Positions 22,415 to 34,310 of a DNA stretch of 64,000 nucleotides are shown piece after piece. The stretch comes from Symsagittifera roscoffensis (lineage: Eukaryota; Xenacoelomorpha; Acoela; Convolutidae). Within the stretch, counting starts at the first letter, position 1. Every line of letters begins with the position of its first letter. The DNA lies in contig NC_087062.1 in assembly GCF_963678635.1 (NCBI RefSeq), positions 71,453,345-71,517,344 of the forward strand. The letters are read 5' to 3'. The notes under the pieces were generated by a model that was not told the DNA's origin, did not search any database, and saw only the letters and a program-made list of their open reading frames with translations. Made by a program: the position numbers and the translations under genes.

Positions 22415-22824
22415 ATGCCCAAGAAACCACCACCGAGAATGACCAACAACGCTCAACAACTAGAGGCAAGCCATAAGATGATCGTGTCAAGCAGTGTTGC
22501 CACAATGGATCAGGCCACAACACACTCACTGTATCGGAGCAACCTACAGAAGGTAATGGGGACTACCTTCATAGCCGCAGCGAACCGTAAGGAGAGGAAC
22601 TTTAAGCTAATCGTAAACTTTAACAACTGCAACCGCCTACATGTGATGGCGGACCGCTTGCTACAGAACAAACGCTACATCATCCCGCAACAGCTTAGAC
22701 AAACAATACTTGACAGTCTCCACTCTCACAGCCGGGTGCAGCCGGGTGCAGCCGGGATGCTCGATATATGCGAGAACGTTTGGTTCCCCACAATCGCAGG
22801 AAGATTATCCAAATGGACCAGAAC
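22415..22824 (+). pseudogene. Integrase zinc-binding domain remnant, cut by gap
   Basis: The frame includes RYIIPQQLRQTILDSLHSHS, then PGAAGMLDICENVWFPTI and a GRLSKWT segment. This is the His-His half of the HHCC domain of a Ty3/gypsy integrase. A 10-bp repeat (CAGCCGGGTG, two to three copies near 22730-22755) interrupts the HSH-PGAAG junction. The Cys pair and catalytic core would lie in the gap. Confidence 0.65.
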
Positions 22825-23024
22825 NNNNNNNNNNNNNNNNNNNNNNNNNNNNNNNNNNNNNNNNNNNNNNNNNNNNNNNNNNNNNNNNNNNNNNNNNNNN
22901 NNNNNNNNNNNNNNNNNNNNNNNNNNNNNNNNNNNNNNNNNNNNNNNNNNNNNNNNNNNNNNNNNNNNNNNNNNNNNNNNNNNNNNNNNNNNNNNNNNNN
23001 NNNNNNNNNNNNNNNNNNNNNNNN
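22825..23024. other. Assembly gap (200 N)
   Basis: This is a run of exactly 200 unknown bases, so the true length is unknown. The gypsy relic ends on its left and a dispersed repeat starts on its right. Confidence 0.99.
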
Positions 23025-23139
23025 CAAATTGGTTGAAGGAAGCTTATAGGCCATAATTGATTTGTTACTAAGAGAGAAATCATTTTGTACTACATCGGGT
23101 GTGTGGGGAGATGATTTTCGCAAAAATCTCAATCTAAAA

Positions 23140-23205
<66 letters not shown>

Positions 23206-23315
23206 TTGTTCACATTTAATTTTCCATGTTATTACTGCTCCATAGACCTTAAAAGGCAGTCAGAAATTTCAGGGTTTAGCCCTGATACGAGCAGTCTTGT
23301 TTGTTTTTGTTTAAA
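23025..23315 (+). repeat. Dispersed palindromic-end repeat with (TA)n expansion
   Basis: The second half of the family unit is present (AAATTGGTTGAAGGAAGCTT to GATACGAGCAGTCTTG). A (TA)n run of nearly 60 bp at about 23142-23199 sits in its AT-rich middle. Confidence 0.6.
23142..23199. repeat. (TA)n microsatellite
   Basis: This is a nearly pure alternating TA tract, directly visible. Confidence 0.9.
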
Positions 23316-23389
23316 GGTTTGAGCAAAAAATTTATGTGTTTTTTTTTGAAATGTTTTTTAAGTTTGATGTTTAATGTTTTTTTAGTTTG

Positions 23390-24250
23390 AAATTTTTGCG
23401 AAAATCATCCCCCCACACGCCGTTTATAGTATAAAGTTATAGCTTTCGCTCCTAGTAACAAATATATCATGGCAAATAAGCTTCCTTCAACCAATTTAGA
23501 ACAATTTCTAAGACAGATTAAATCTCCGCTCATGCGTTAATAGCGCAAGATATATCACGCGTTGATTGTCCCAAATTGGCCAAATTGGCAATCTTTAAAC
23601 CCCAATAACTTTGCGACAAATAATCACACGTGAAATATTTTTTGAAGTTTAAGCTCAGGGCAACAATATCTCTTGAGTGGTATTAAAAACCCCGTCAATA
23701 GATATTGACAAACATATTTAGTCTACATAAATAGCTTTGTAAAACCACTTAATGTTCCAAATTCGTAACGAAAGTAACGGAATATTGGTGCTCGGGGTGG
23801 GTTTCTTTCCTTCGAGTAAATTTTGACTTCTTAACTAGCCATTTTTTTATCATTCAAAAACTATTGTTGTCCGCCAAGCTATTGAGGTTGAATCCGAAAA
23901 GATATTTCACCTGCGATTGCTTTTTTTTGAAGTTGTGGGGGTTTAAAGACTGCCATTTTGGTCAAGTTGTGACAATTAACGCGCGATATATTTCGTGCTA
24001 TTAACACGTAGGTGGAGATTCAGTCAGTCTGAGAAAAACTTCCAAGTTGGTTGAAGGAAATTAATTTGCCAAAAATGATTTGGTACTAGGTGCGAATTCT
24101 ATCACTTCGTACTTCATATGGCGTGTGAGTGGATGAATTTCATGTGGGGCATGATTTTTACATTTTTTTTTCATTTAATTCCTCGTCCATAGACCTTAAG
24201 AACCAATCGGAATTTTCAAGGCTTTGCCCTGATACGAGCAGTCTTGTTAC
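23390..24250. repeat. Two dispersed repeat copies in opposite orientation
   Basis: A minus-strand copy (about 23390-23715, from ATCATCCCCCCACACGCC to the CCCCGTCAATA block) is followed by a plus-strand copy (about 23755-24250). The latter runs from AACGAAAGTAACGGAATATTG through GGTGCTCGGGGTGGGTTT and GATACGAGCAGTCTTG. Together they form a long imperfect palindrome. Confidence 0.6.
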
Positions 24251-26300
24251 ATCATAAATTGGAGCTAGTTAGAGGTGAGGGGGGAGGAAAAATTCTTATG
24301 CGCAAATTATTTGTACGTGTTTTTTTCGCACAAAATTATTTATTTGTGCAAAATTATTCATTTATGAAACTTAATAATTTATTTTACACAATTATTTTTT
24401 TTTCACAAAATATTGGAAATGTGTTTTGAAATATCTACACTCATGATCGTTTGAAAATGAATAAAGGCCAACTATATTTGGTCAAGTTAATTCTACTCAA
24501 ATCTTAGCACTTTTATTTGAAAATTTTTTCTAGATAAAATTTTTCGTACAAAAATTGTTTTAGACCAGTTAGGAAGCAGTTGGAAACTTTAGGGTTTTGC
24601 CCTAAAATACGAGTCTTGTTTGGATTTATGTACATCTAACGCTTTAAAACATCTATCGCTTTTTCTATCTAACTTACAATCAATTAACTATTTTTTTGAT
24701 TTGCAAGCTATCAAAAAACTTGGATCAAACGCACAATCTCCCTTACCCCCCCCCCCCCCCCCCACCCCCCCTAAGTGACCTACGGTAAAATGACCTCCCA
24801 AGCATATAGTTTTTTTTCATGTGATAACGGCTCCATAGACCTTGAAAGCCAGTGGGAACATTCAGGGCTTTGCCCTGACACGAGCAGTCTTGTTAAATCA
24901 TAAATTGATGCTTGTGTGAGCTGAGGGGGAAGCAAAAATGTTTATGCGCAAATAATTTATTGGCGCCAAATTATTCATTTATGAAACTTAATAATTAATT
25001 TTTTTTTACAAATATTTATATTTTTTTCACAAAACAAGGGAAATTTGTGGTAAAATATCTGCACTTATAATCGTTCCAAATTGAATTGAGGACAACTATA
25101 TTTGGTCAAGTTAATTCTACTCAAACGTTAGCACTTGTAATTGAAACTTTATATTTGATAATAAATTTTCGAACAAAAGTTCTTCTAGACCAGTTAAGAG
25201 GCAGTCGGAACCTTCAACGTTTTGCCCTGAAACGCAGTCTTGTTTGCAGTTTTGTCCATCTACCGCTTTAACTGATTGGCTTTTTCAATCTAACTTAAAC
25301 GCAATGAACTACTTTTTTGATATGCAAACATCTGCCCTTTCGCGGGAAAATATACAATAATAAACAGATAACAGCGCATACATGGAACTCATATGAATCA
25401 CATTTTTCAAATCACTCGTGCATTTTTCAAAGAAGGCGAGGAAAATTGTTTTCTCGGGGTGGGTTTTTATTCCGATTCATTTTCAAAAGATTTTTTGGTC
25501 ACGTGGGGAACGACTCTTGTATCTGTGTGGTCTCGCACACCATTAAATAAACCTGGACATACGCGCACTGTCAACTGCTCGTTTTGTACATTGGTACTGA
25601 AAGTGTAAACGCGTGGCGATTTATCTCGCATTAGAAAATTGTTCCAAGAAATTGAGTTAAGGGAAGCTAATTGTATTCAATAACTTCATTTACGACTAAT
25701 TTTTTAAGACTTAAATTATGATATTATCAGCAGGAAGTTCATAGTTTATCAAAAACCTATCTATTCGAGTTCATTTAAAAAGCATTAGATAACGGCTTTG
25801 CCCTGATAGAGTCTTGTTTAGTTTTTATAGCTATTTGCAAAGCAGGCGGCCTAATTTTTTCCAGATGTTAAACTTTAGATATTGTAAAATCAAAACCTAT
25901 AGTTCCATCAATACAACCACACAAATTGTCCTAAAATAAATTGAATTGATTCTTAAAACGAGTTTTTTGGCAAGAAACTCGTTTTGTTTTTGCTGACATG
26001 GCTTGTACAGAAAATCCATTTTTATCTAAGATCAGTAAAATGAAGATCATTTGGAATATGTCCAACTTGAGGGATTTCATTGACAAATCCAAACCCATCG
26101 AACATGGTTAGAATTTTATGCAAATCTAGTAACAAGCGACCACGTTTTCTTCTGCAATTATAGTTTGATATTTTCTCATCAAATTTTACACAGTAAGGCC
26201 TAATTTAGGATACACAGAGTCGATTAAATTTTTCAATTTAGTTTTTGTTTGAGGAGTTTTTTGAAATGAGATTTTATCGTATGTGATCCTAAATTAGGGT
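24251..26300 (+). repeat. Series of short end-fragments of the dispersed repeat
   Basis: At least four partial ends of the family occur in plus orientation near 24555-24615, 24825-24900, 25185-25250 and 25795-25820. Each has GGGTTTTGCCCTGA-like palindromes followed by a CAGTCTTGTT end. A poly(C) tract lies at about 24747-24774. No gene was recognised in this stretch. Confidence 0.5.
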
Positions 26301-26309
26301 AAATTAAAG

Positions 26310-27475
26310 GACAATAAAGCTCGTATCAGGGCAAGGCATTGAATGTTCCGACTGCCTTTTAAAGTCTTTGGAGCAGTAATATCATGAAAAAATAAAATGT
26401 AGGACAAAAAAAAACATTTTTTAATTTGACATTTTTGCAAAAAATTACACCCCAAACGCTTTATAAAATGAAAAGTGATAGCTTTCGCTCCTAGTAACAA
26501 ATATATTATGACAAATAACCTTCCTTCAACCAACTTTTCTAAGACTGAATAATTCTCCACTTACGCGTTAATAGCACAAAATACATCGCGCGTTAATGGC
26601 CCGAAATTGGCAGAAATGTCAATGTTTAAACCCCCTTAACTTTATAAAAAAAAGACAGGTGAAATATCATTTCAAATTAAGATCAGGACGACAATGCTTT
26701 TAGAAACATATTAAAAGTCCCGTCAAAAATCCCTTCGCTACTTAAAAAGTCGAAAATTGTCTGAAAAAAAATCTCCCCGAGCACAAATATTCCGTTACTG
26801 TCGTTACGAAAGTCGAAACATTAAAATTTCTTGTAGCTACTTTTTTCTTATGACATGTTTTAGTTCACTACTTTGGTTGGCATTTAGACAAAAATATCTA
26901 TGTAATCACTGAGAGAGAAATTAAAAGAAATTAGTTTCCACTTTCATTGTTCCGACTTTTGTAAGGAAAGTAACGCAAAATTTGTACTCGGGTGGGTTTT
27001 TTTTCTTCAGTTAAATTTTGACTTTTTAACTAGCCATTTTTCGCTAATTTTTTTTTGTATCATGCAAAAACTATTGTTGTACTGAGCTTAATATTGAAAA
27101 GATATTTCACCTGTGATCACTTTTCGTAGTTTTGTGGGGGTTTAAAGATTGCCATTTTGGCCGAATTGGGACAATTAACGCGCTATATATTTCGCGCTAT
27201 TAACGCGTTAGTTGAGATTTAATCCTTTTGAGAAATCGATCCAAATTGGTTCAAGGAAGCTTATATGCCACAATCGATGTAATAAAAAGCTTATTTATTG
27301 CTAAATTTATCACTTTGTACTTAATATGTCGTGTGGGGGATGATTTTACAAAAATCTCGATTTTTTATTTTTATAAAATTTTAGTTTTTTTTGCATTTAG
27401 TTTTTTAATGTTATTAAAATTTAAAAAGCAGACGAAACATTCAGGGCTTCGCCCTGATACGAGCAGTTTTGTTTA
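26310..27475. repeat. Two dispersed repeat copies, inverted pair
   Basis: A minus-strand copy (about 26310-26825) starts at CTCGTATCAGGGCAAGGCAT. A plus-strand copy (about 26945-27475) ends at GGGCTTCGCCCTGATACGAG. Both contain the GCGCG-flanked ATAT core (GCGCTATATATTTCGCGC in the plus copy). Confidence 0.6.
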
Positions 27476-28312
27476 CATGGTTCTAAATGTTTAGAGATTG
27501 ATAAAACTGCTTATATTGCTGATTAGAGATAAGTTATGCTAGCGAATGTTTCCTATTTTTATAAAAGCATAGCTTTGGTGACTAAATGAACCGGCTCAAA
27601 CATCACTTAGACTTCTCAAAATTTAGATATTTTAAAATGGCTGTAAGGTTGATTGGAGGTTTAATTTTGTCTCGAAATGTCCATTTTAGCCGTATTGAGA
27701 CACAAAACAAAATTGGCGCAAAAAAAAGTTCATGCAAATTGCATTGAAGCAATCCAACTGATCTGAAAGTTGCTTTACTACGCATAATTGATCAGTTATA
27801 CTTAGCATTGATTATGAGGAAAACTTGAAGTTACGCATTTTACAAAATTTGAACAAAAACTGCTTAAGCTATTAATTATGACGGCACTATATGTGCTTCA
27901 TGCACAGGAGCCGGCTTTGATTGTTGTTCCTACCGCTGAAAGTGAGAATAATTTTGTCTCCTGGTATGTTTTAGTTTTTTTTCAACGCAAAATCAGGTTG
28001 GATCAAATAATTGTCAGAAGTCATGTAACATGTCAATGGTCTTTCGGTCGTGATTTGAACTACCTTAATTTTCATACAGCGCTATGAAGAAGTTTTTAAT
28101 TGAAAAAAAGACTGGAAAAAACTAGTTTTTTTGAAATTTAGTAGCGTCATTCATTTTTTAGAGACAACTGCCGTCGAATATGAGTTATATACTATCTTTT
28201 TAAGCTTTTATTTTTCCTATCAACACACCCAAGCTCAAAAATGGCACAAGCTTCAACATATAAATATATATATGAAAAGGTGGTTCTCTCTAAAACAATC
28301 TGAACAGCTGAA
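27476..28312. other. Non-coding stretch upstream of GPCR B exons
   Basis: This is AT-rich. The TM1-TM2 exons of GPCR B are expected here or further left, but none could be recognised. Confidence 0.3.
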
Positions 28313-28474
28313 ATGATGGCCCTTTCCCTAGAAGGTCAATCGTCGAGGAAGAAAGAAGCGGATAAATCGAAACCTAATGAGTTGCTGGTCGTTCCTCAAA
28401 ATCAAAGAAAATTGACACCTACGGCCCGTTTTAGAAACCGCTTAGATTGGTCGGCTCTAATGTGTGTTGTATAA
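28313..28474 (+). other. Small ORF of 53 codons, coding status uncertain
   Basis: This is an open frame from ATG 28313 to TAA with a plausible composition (MMALSLEGQSSRKKEADKSK at the start, RFRNRLDWSALMCVV at the end), 130 nt before the GPCR B exon. It is not obviously a transmembrane segment and no splice connection to the receptor was found. Confidence 0.25.
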
Positions 28475-28603
28475 TAGACCGTAACTAAGGGCCATTTGTG
28501 ATAATTTGGCAACCAGAATGGAATTCTGATTTTCTCTCCAGTCCCGTCCCCCTCGCGATGCTACCAGAATTGTGCGTAGTACAACCATAATTACTTTTTT
28601 TAG

Positions 28604-28841
28604 CTCGTGGTTTGTAAGGTGTTCCAGTGGCACAGTTATGGCAGTGGTCTGGCTTCAGTCTATCTCCTCCTCGCCATGGCTTTGGATCGAGTAGTCTGCA
28701 TCAAGTATCCCTTCGTGCATCGTGAATACAACTCTAAGAGGGTCTCTCTAGTGGTTACACTCATAGCTGTCATCTGCGGATACTTAGTTCCATGTGGCAC
28801 TCTTTATTTCCATCATATGCCCGATAAGGAAAAGTGCCAAG
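28604..28841 (+). CDS. GPCR B, exon encoding TM3 to TM4 and ECL2
   Basis: The exon begins after a TTTTTTTAG acceptor (AG at 28602-28603) and ends at CCAAG/GT (donor at 28842-28843), phase 1. It contains the TM3 cysteine (VVCKVFQWHSYG), the helix SGLASVYLLLAMALDRV with DRV in place of DRY followed by CIKYPF, and TM4 (VSLVVTLIAVICGYLVP). An ECL2 segment with cysteine follows (KEKCQ). The DR-xx-CIKYPF wording is typical of class A peptide and amine receptors. Splicing to the exon at 29571 keeps the frame and gives an ECL2 of normal length. Confidence 0.8.
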
Positions 28842-29570
28842 GTTACATGGCATTTAAAACGGCATTTAGAATTAAAAAAATTGATAAGCCTCTCGCACCC
28901 TGCTAACCATAGTTTTGAATCTGCTGATCGAAGTACAGGAAGACAACTAATAATGTTCATCTACTATTAATTGGCACGCGTAAACGGTTGGGTCAATAAC
29001 CGATAAAAAACTTATTTTTCATCAACGCTGAATCAAATTATATGCCATGAAAAGTTATGGCCTTATCTGTACAGTTTTTGTATGTTATAGGCCATGAATT
29101 TATGGCAGTTTTTCCCAAACATACATCGCTCACATCTACATGTAATTCGATTCGAACTCGTTCCTATCCTCGTTCCGAGTTTCTTCGTAGGTACTCGCTT
29201 AAATCAATTGTTTAAGCGAGTAAAAATTTTCAATTAATCTAAACGTGCTTTTGCAGCCAGCTAATAGGGTAGCTTTCACCGGGGGGAAAAACGAAATGTT
29301 TAATCCAAATTTTCCAAAAAAAAGGCTCAAATACGGCACTTTTTGTACATTTTTTCCTCAAAAGTTGTCTGCGTCGAAAAGTTTATACCTAAAAGGGATC
29401 TTCTTGGCGCTTGAGAAGCTCTCAGTAATCGTATTAGGTCGGCGAACTATAATTAGATCGAAAAAACTCAAAACTTTTGAGAATTGAGAACCCCGACCCC
29501 ACCCCTATAGAAAACCCCAGATCCGCCCGTGACTCAGATCAAATCTAGAGAAAATCAGTTTAGTTGGTAG
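28842..29570 (+). other. GPCR B intron with MITE remnant
   Basis: This is a 729-nt GT..AG intron. Its 3' half contains an eroded CAGGGGCGGAT-family element. The rest is AT-rich with a TTTAAGCGAGTA short repeat near 29198-29223. Confidence 0.6.
29270..29531. mobile_element. Eroded hAT-type MITE in GPCR B intron
   Basis: The right end reads CCCAGATCCGCCCGTG, matching the right terminus of the 136-578 element with one change. The left end is lost. It lies about 40 bp before the acceptor of the next exon. Confidence 0.45.
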
Positions 29571-30055
29571 TTAAGATGTCATGCACCTGTCAAGTGGATA
29601 CCTCTGGACCAGTTCAGCCAATATACGCTATGGTCAGCCACGCAGGCTTCGCATCTGGACTACCCTTTCTGATTCTTCTGGGTGCAAACATCATATTTGC
29701 ACGATCACTGCGAAAGCGAACAAAAACCGAACTAGATAAGGCCCAAACCGAAGCGAAAGTGGAACGACTCGCACGAAAACTGCGCAACGAACAAAATTAC
29801 GTCATCATTATGATGAACTTGACCTGCTTCTTTTCTGTGTTTCTCATTATAGCAATTCTCAGCAACTTTCTCAGCGCGAACTCGAACAAACTGGTTGATT
29901 TTGCAGACAATCCAGAACTATCCTTGTTTCTATCAACACTCAGCTCGGTGGCCAAAATAGCAAACAGTTCGTTCAATTTGGCATTCTACTTGATGAGCTC
30001 TCGCATGTATCGAGATGCGTTCAAAAAAGCTGTGAAGAAAATGTGGATAGCATGA
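29571..30055 (+). CDS. GPCR B, terminal exon encoding TM5 to C-tail
   Basis: The exon follows a GGTAG acceptor (AG at 29569-29570) and runs to a TGA stop. It enters in phase with 28604-28841. It encodes the end of ECL2 (MSCTCQVDTSG), TM5 (SGLPFLILLGANIIFARSL), a long basic intracellular loop 3, TM6 (VIIMMNLTCFFSVFLIIAIL), and TM7 ending NSSFNLAFYLMSSRMYRDAF. That last segment is the NPxxY-region variant (NSSxNxxxY) seen in FMRFamide- and myosuppressin-type peptide receptors, with helix 8 after it. The C-tail is short (KKAVKKMWIA). It is likely a neuropeptide receptor at the plasma membrane. The specific ligand is unknown. TM1-TM2 exons were not found. Confidence 0.8.
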
Positions 30056-30227
30056 TCAGATTTATTCCACATTTTAAACGCTGAGATTTAACCTTTTCGT
30101 TCGGGCTGCCAAAAATTTCGCATCTTTTTGCCGCGAGTCCCGTTTTCTCTTCTTATATTCAGTTTTGTAGCTTGATGTAGATATGTACAGAAGTTCACAG
30201 AGCTTAGAATATTTTGAAAGATCACTA

Positions 30228-30426
30228 CGAGGCCAAACTGTGCATTCTATGCATTAAACAAATGTGCCGACAAAAATTACTTTACAGGTATTTGTACGCG
30301 GAATCCACTGCAATTTTGTTAGTGGAATCCACTTACATTTTGGAACTTATTTAAAGACTTGTCTCTGGAATCCAGGAACATACAAACACAAAATTGTGCG
30401 CCTATCCAGTGCACAGTTTGGCCTCG
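30228..30426. mobile_element. TA-flanked MITE, 199 bp
   Basis: The termini CGAGGCCAAACTGTGCA and TGCACAGTTTGGCCTCG are perfect inverted repeats of 17 bp. TA is present on each side (30226-30227 and 30427-30428). The internal GGAATCCACT repeats match those in the long form at 1418-2690. Confidence 0.8.
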
Positions 30427-30435
30427 TAATGATGA

Positions 30436-30740
30436 CACGAAAAGTTTCAAGAAAAACAGCTCGAAGAAAACAACCCGAAATTTCTAAAGAAACCGACAGC
30501 TCAGAAAACTAGACAGCTCGCATAACACTCGAACGAAACTTGTATCTAAATGTTGAACGAAAAAGCAATAAAATATCAATATTTCTGAAATTTTTTTGAA
30601 CCAAATTAAATGAAAAAGCTTCCAGCTAGGAAATAGACTGTTTTCCAGTCAAACCTAAGATATTTTCAAATTAGAGGCTTACGAAATTAATTATACCGAC
30701 TTAGCAGTATGACTAACTTTTAAACAGCTTAATATTGTGC
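30436..30740. repeat. Fragment of the MULE-like element end
   Basis: Arrays of GACAGCTCGCATAACACTCG-like units and a later AAATGAAAAAGCTTCCAGCT match the 17415-17660 end of the MULE-like relic in order and orientation. No transposase remains. It lies just downstream of GPCR B and contains the nearest AATAAA (near 30568). Confidence 0.45.
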
Positions 30741-30764
30741 TTCCACAAGGGGAATAAAAGACTT

Positions 30765-31265
30765 TTTATACCGACTTTCATAACAAAGTAACGGAATATT
30801 TGTGTACGGGGTGGTTTTTTTTCATACATATTTTGACTTTTCAACTAGCCACTTTTGATGAAATTTTATTATATCATTGAAAACTTATTGTTGCCTTGAG
30901 CTTAATTTTAAAAAAATATTTCACCTGTGATCATTTTTCGTTAGTTATGGCGGTTTAAAGATTGCCATTTTGGCCAATTTGGGATAATTGACGCGCGATA
31001 TATTTCGCGCAAATAACGCGTAAGCGAGGAGATAATCCGTCTTAGAAATCGTTTCAAAATGGTTGAAGGAAGCTTATTTGCCATATCTAATTTGTTACTA
31101 GGAGCGAAATCTATCACTTTGTACTTTATATGGCGTGTGGGGGATCAGTTTCACAAAAATCTCGAATAAGAAAAAAAAATCATTTTTCTCTTACATTTAA
31201 TTTTTCCATTTTAGTACTGCTCCAAACATTCAGGGCTTGACCCTGATACGACCAGTCTTGACTAA
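30765..31265 (+). repeat. Dispersed palindromic-end repeat, full copy
   Basis: The unit runs from ACCGACTTTCATAACAAAGT through GGGGTGG, GCGCGATATATTTCGCGC, AATGGTTGAAGGAAGCTTAT and ATATGGCGTGTGGGGGAT to a GATACGACCAGTCTTG end. It is a good reference copy of about 500 bp. Confidence 0.65.
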
Positions 31266-31589
31266 ATCTAATTTCTATGTTGTCTGCTGGTTGAACTTTG
31301 ATATTGTGGGGTACGAATAAAAGTAGGAAATATCTAATCTAGTTTTTTAAAACAAAATTTTACCTCTAATTCAGCGCGATATGATATAAATTTTACACTT
31401 GGATTGAAAACACGATCATTTTGCAAAAATTCATTGATTACTTCCCACTCAAAATTGTCGAACTAATAGAGTTATGGATTTCAACTTTTCGTTCTAAGTA
31501 GTTATCGTATACAGAGCGTCTAATGCCACCATCAAATCACTCAGATACGCAGAGCGGTGCAACAAGAGTGCTCGTTTCAAAGCGATGCC
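31266..31589. other. Non-coding stretch
   Basis: This is AT-rich, with no gene or repeat recognised. Confidence 0.35.
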
Positions 31590-32940
31590 CTTAATGTTCC
31601 AACCGCCTTTTAAGGTTTACGGAGCAGCAAAAACATTTTTAAAAAAATAAATTGTAATAAAATGAAATTAATTTTTTTTTAAATTTGAGATTTTTTGTGA
31701 AAATCATCTCCCCACACGTCATATAAATTTCAAAAAAGATAAACTTTGGGTTGCGTGCAGTTTACTGAGGTGTCAGTAAATTAGTAGATCAATGTTCAAT
31801 TTTCATTTTCAGGAAAAATATTGTTATTTTGAACAAATCTCAATTTTTAGCTGATGGCATTACGTAATTGAAGCATCAACTTTCGGACTACTGATCTGGC
31901 CCGCCCGTTTCGATTTACTGACACATTGATTTACTGATTTACCAGATAGATTTTTCTTCTACTTAAAACTCAATTATGACAATAAGTTATTTAACAATTT
32001 TTAACAAATATCGAACAATTTTTAAGACGATTTGAATCTCCGCTTACGCGTTAATTTTTATCGCGCATTAATCGTCCCAAATTGGCCAAAATGGCAGTTT
32101 TGCACCGTAATAACTTTGCAATAAGTATTTCCATGTGAATTAATTTTTAAAATTTAAGCTCAGAACAACAATATCTTTTGAGTACTATAAAAACATTGTC
32201 AAAAATGGTGAGTTAAGAAGTCGAAGTTTGTTAGAAGAAAAAGAACCACCCCGAGCACAAGTATTCCGTTACATTCGTTACGAAAGTCGGAACAATAATC
32301 CTCTTTGTATTCTTCAGTAGTTCTTTGTCCTGTCGGCATTATCCATCCGTCCTACTTTTATTTTTTTTGCAGATTGATTGGAAGGAAGAATAAACATCAA
32401 TCAACAATTGCTCTGAAGAAATCTGCCCGGAAGACTGAAGCTTGAGTTTAATATATGTTTATTTGTAATCGAATGATAAGATTTTACACTAAACGCCTCT
32501 AATTTTTTATTTTTATGTATTGCATTATTACTTGTTGGTAAAGTTACGAGGTTTGTTGCCTTGGGTTATTTAGATCAATGACTGCCTGTATGTTCTTACT
32601 ACTTTTTAAAGTCTATGGAGTATCGTCGACTTAAGAAAAAGATGAAACTTTGAAAACCATCCCCCACTCACTGTATGAAGTGCTAAATATTTTACTTCGC
32701 ATATAGCACAGCATTAAATAGAGCAAAAAACAAGCTTTCACTCAATTTGAACCAATTTTAAGACGGATTTAATTGCTGCTTTCGCGTCAATAGCACAACG
32801 AATATCGTTAAATAGAACAAAAAAATTAGATTTTAGTTTCTAGTGCGTAAGGTAACACTGATATTAAAGAATACTGCTCGAATCAGGGCAAACCTTGAGA
32901 ATTCCGATTGCCTTGTAAGATCTTTGACGTACTTAATGCT
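31590..32940 (-). repeat. Dispersed repeat copies, one split by an insertion
   Basis: A minus-strand copy has its two halves at about 31590-31745 and 32030-32300, separated by roughly 285 bp of unrelated sequence rich in TTTACTGA motifs. Further partial minus-strand ends are near 32560-32720 and 32870-32940. No gene was recognised. Confidence 0.5.
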
Positions 32941-32944
32941 TTAA

Positions 32945-34310
32945 AAAGTTGATGAAACTATTAGAAGTAGAGAAAAGCAACATAGGGAGATGGGTTGTGC
33001 GTCTAGACGGTTACAACAACATAAATGGAGCATGGGACTAGAGAAAATCATCAAAATGCGGACAGACTCAGCAAGAAGACTGAGTTCTAGGAGAGAAAAG
33101 AGCAGAGGGAGGTTGACCGGCCCGATAAAAAAAGATTGGATTTTCCTTCATGCATGAGGACTTTCATGCATGAGGATTTTCCTTCATGCTTACGACTTTT
33201 TGCCTTTGACACGATGGCTAGATAAATCAGGGCGACCGATAGAAGATCATCCAAAGCTACCCGCGAATGAGCAGAAATTAAAGCTTCTCGCCAGGAGGCC
33301 AGAGACGCCCCTAAATGTCCTGCTGAGCTCAGGACAAGTTAGAGAGACCATGAATACAAAAAGATATGACGTAGAGAAGATCGATAAAGGAACAACGTTT
33401 GTGGAGCCAGCCTTGATGAGATTGTTGCAGAAGCAAGCGACTAACAATTCCAATGACTCAAGGTTGAAAGGCATTGAGCATGAAATCGCAATATTGAGAA
33501 GCCCGATGAGGAAACCCGAGTAAAAAAAGACAGCCAGCAGACCAAGAATTTGAAAGCCGAAACGTAGTGCGTTCGTAAGTCGAGTGCATTCCGGAAGAAA
33601 GACTGAAGCAAAATACATTGAAAAAAAGTATCGCTTAAGGTGGCGATTGGAGTGCTTGGGCTAAACAAGAGTCCGGGGAGTTGGGGTTCAGGCAAAAAAC
33701 AGTGAACCAAAATTTTTTCCGGGGAGTCAAAAGAAGCTAAGTTGATCCACCAGGATAGAGAGATGCAGACAAATGACTCCTCGGAAATGTACAACATAGA
33801 TACTGATGAAAAAAGTGGAAAGAAAGAGCTGGAGATAATAGCGGTTTGTATAAAACCCTTGAGGCCAATATTGTGCAATCATAACGTGAGGACAAATCTT
33901 GAGCCAGAAAAAACAGTAGGATCTTGAGCAAGAGATTGTGTGTGAAGCTAGAGGACGACACACAGTGTCCAAGATTACTGACGGGGCAGATAAGGGCTCT
34001 CAAAGAACACGTGAATGCAAGATACAGACTGTCAGACCTCGTTAGAGCAAAGAAGAACGACAAAATGACCAGCAATCTACCCAAGTAGATAATAGAAGGT
34101 GAGAAAGAAAAAAGAGGCCTGGAGGAGGGCAACTAAAAGATCTTGAGCCAGTTTTATAAAGAACCATATTCATACTACCTCGGACGGAGGTACTGATTGT
34201 ATCAAACGGAGGTACTGTTCAAATGATCAAATGGGGCATACAGATCTCGTCATAGTACAACAAAGAACACTTCATCGATTCGATTGGCCAGAAAAAAGAA
34301 AATACAATGC
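32945..34310 (+). pseudogene. Relic of the large LTR element: RNase H end, linker, integrase fragments
   Basis: This is the decayed pol of a relative of the element at 45-61 kb. It starts in the C-terminus of RNase H (IGRWVVRLDGY, then after a frameshift HQNADRLSKKTEF). It continues through the linker (LTRWLDKSGRP, ORF at 33170-33523) and a Ser/Glu-rich stretch with an SGE motif (about 33715-33930). It then shows ARYRLSDLVRAKKNDKMTSN and a remnant of the integrase zinc domain, after which the integrase core is deleted. It matters because it shows that RNase H sits immediately before the linker in this family. Confidence 0.7.

Larger units (their letters stand above)
20284..22824 (+). mobile_element. 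Degenerate Ty3/gypsy retrotransposon (gag start, RT, RNase H, integrase start)
   Basis: Fragments of a Ty3/gypsy element lie in the correct order on the plus strand: a Gag N-terminus, an RT piece, an RNase H piece, a spacer and the zinc-binding domain of integrase. The sequence then runs into the assembly gap. Many stops, frameshifts and internal deletions are present. No LTR was identified. It is a different lineage from the large elements at 33-64 kb. Confidence 0.75.

Noticed and set aside
23062-23322. 86-codon ORF containing Tyr-Ile repeats
   Set aside because: It is the translation of a (TA)n microsatellite within a dispersed repeat.
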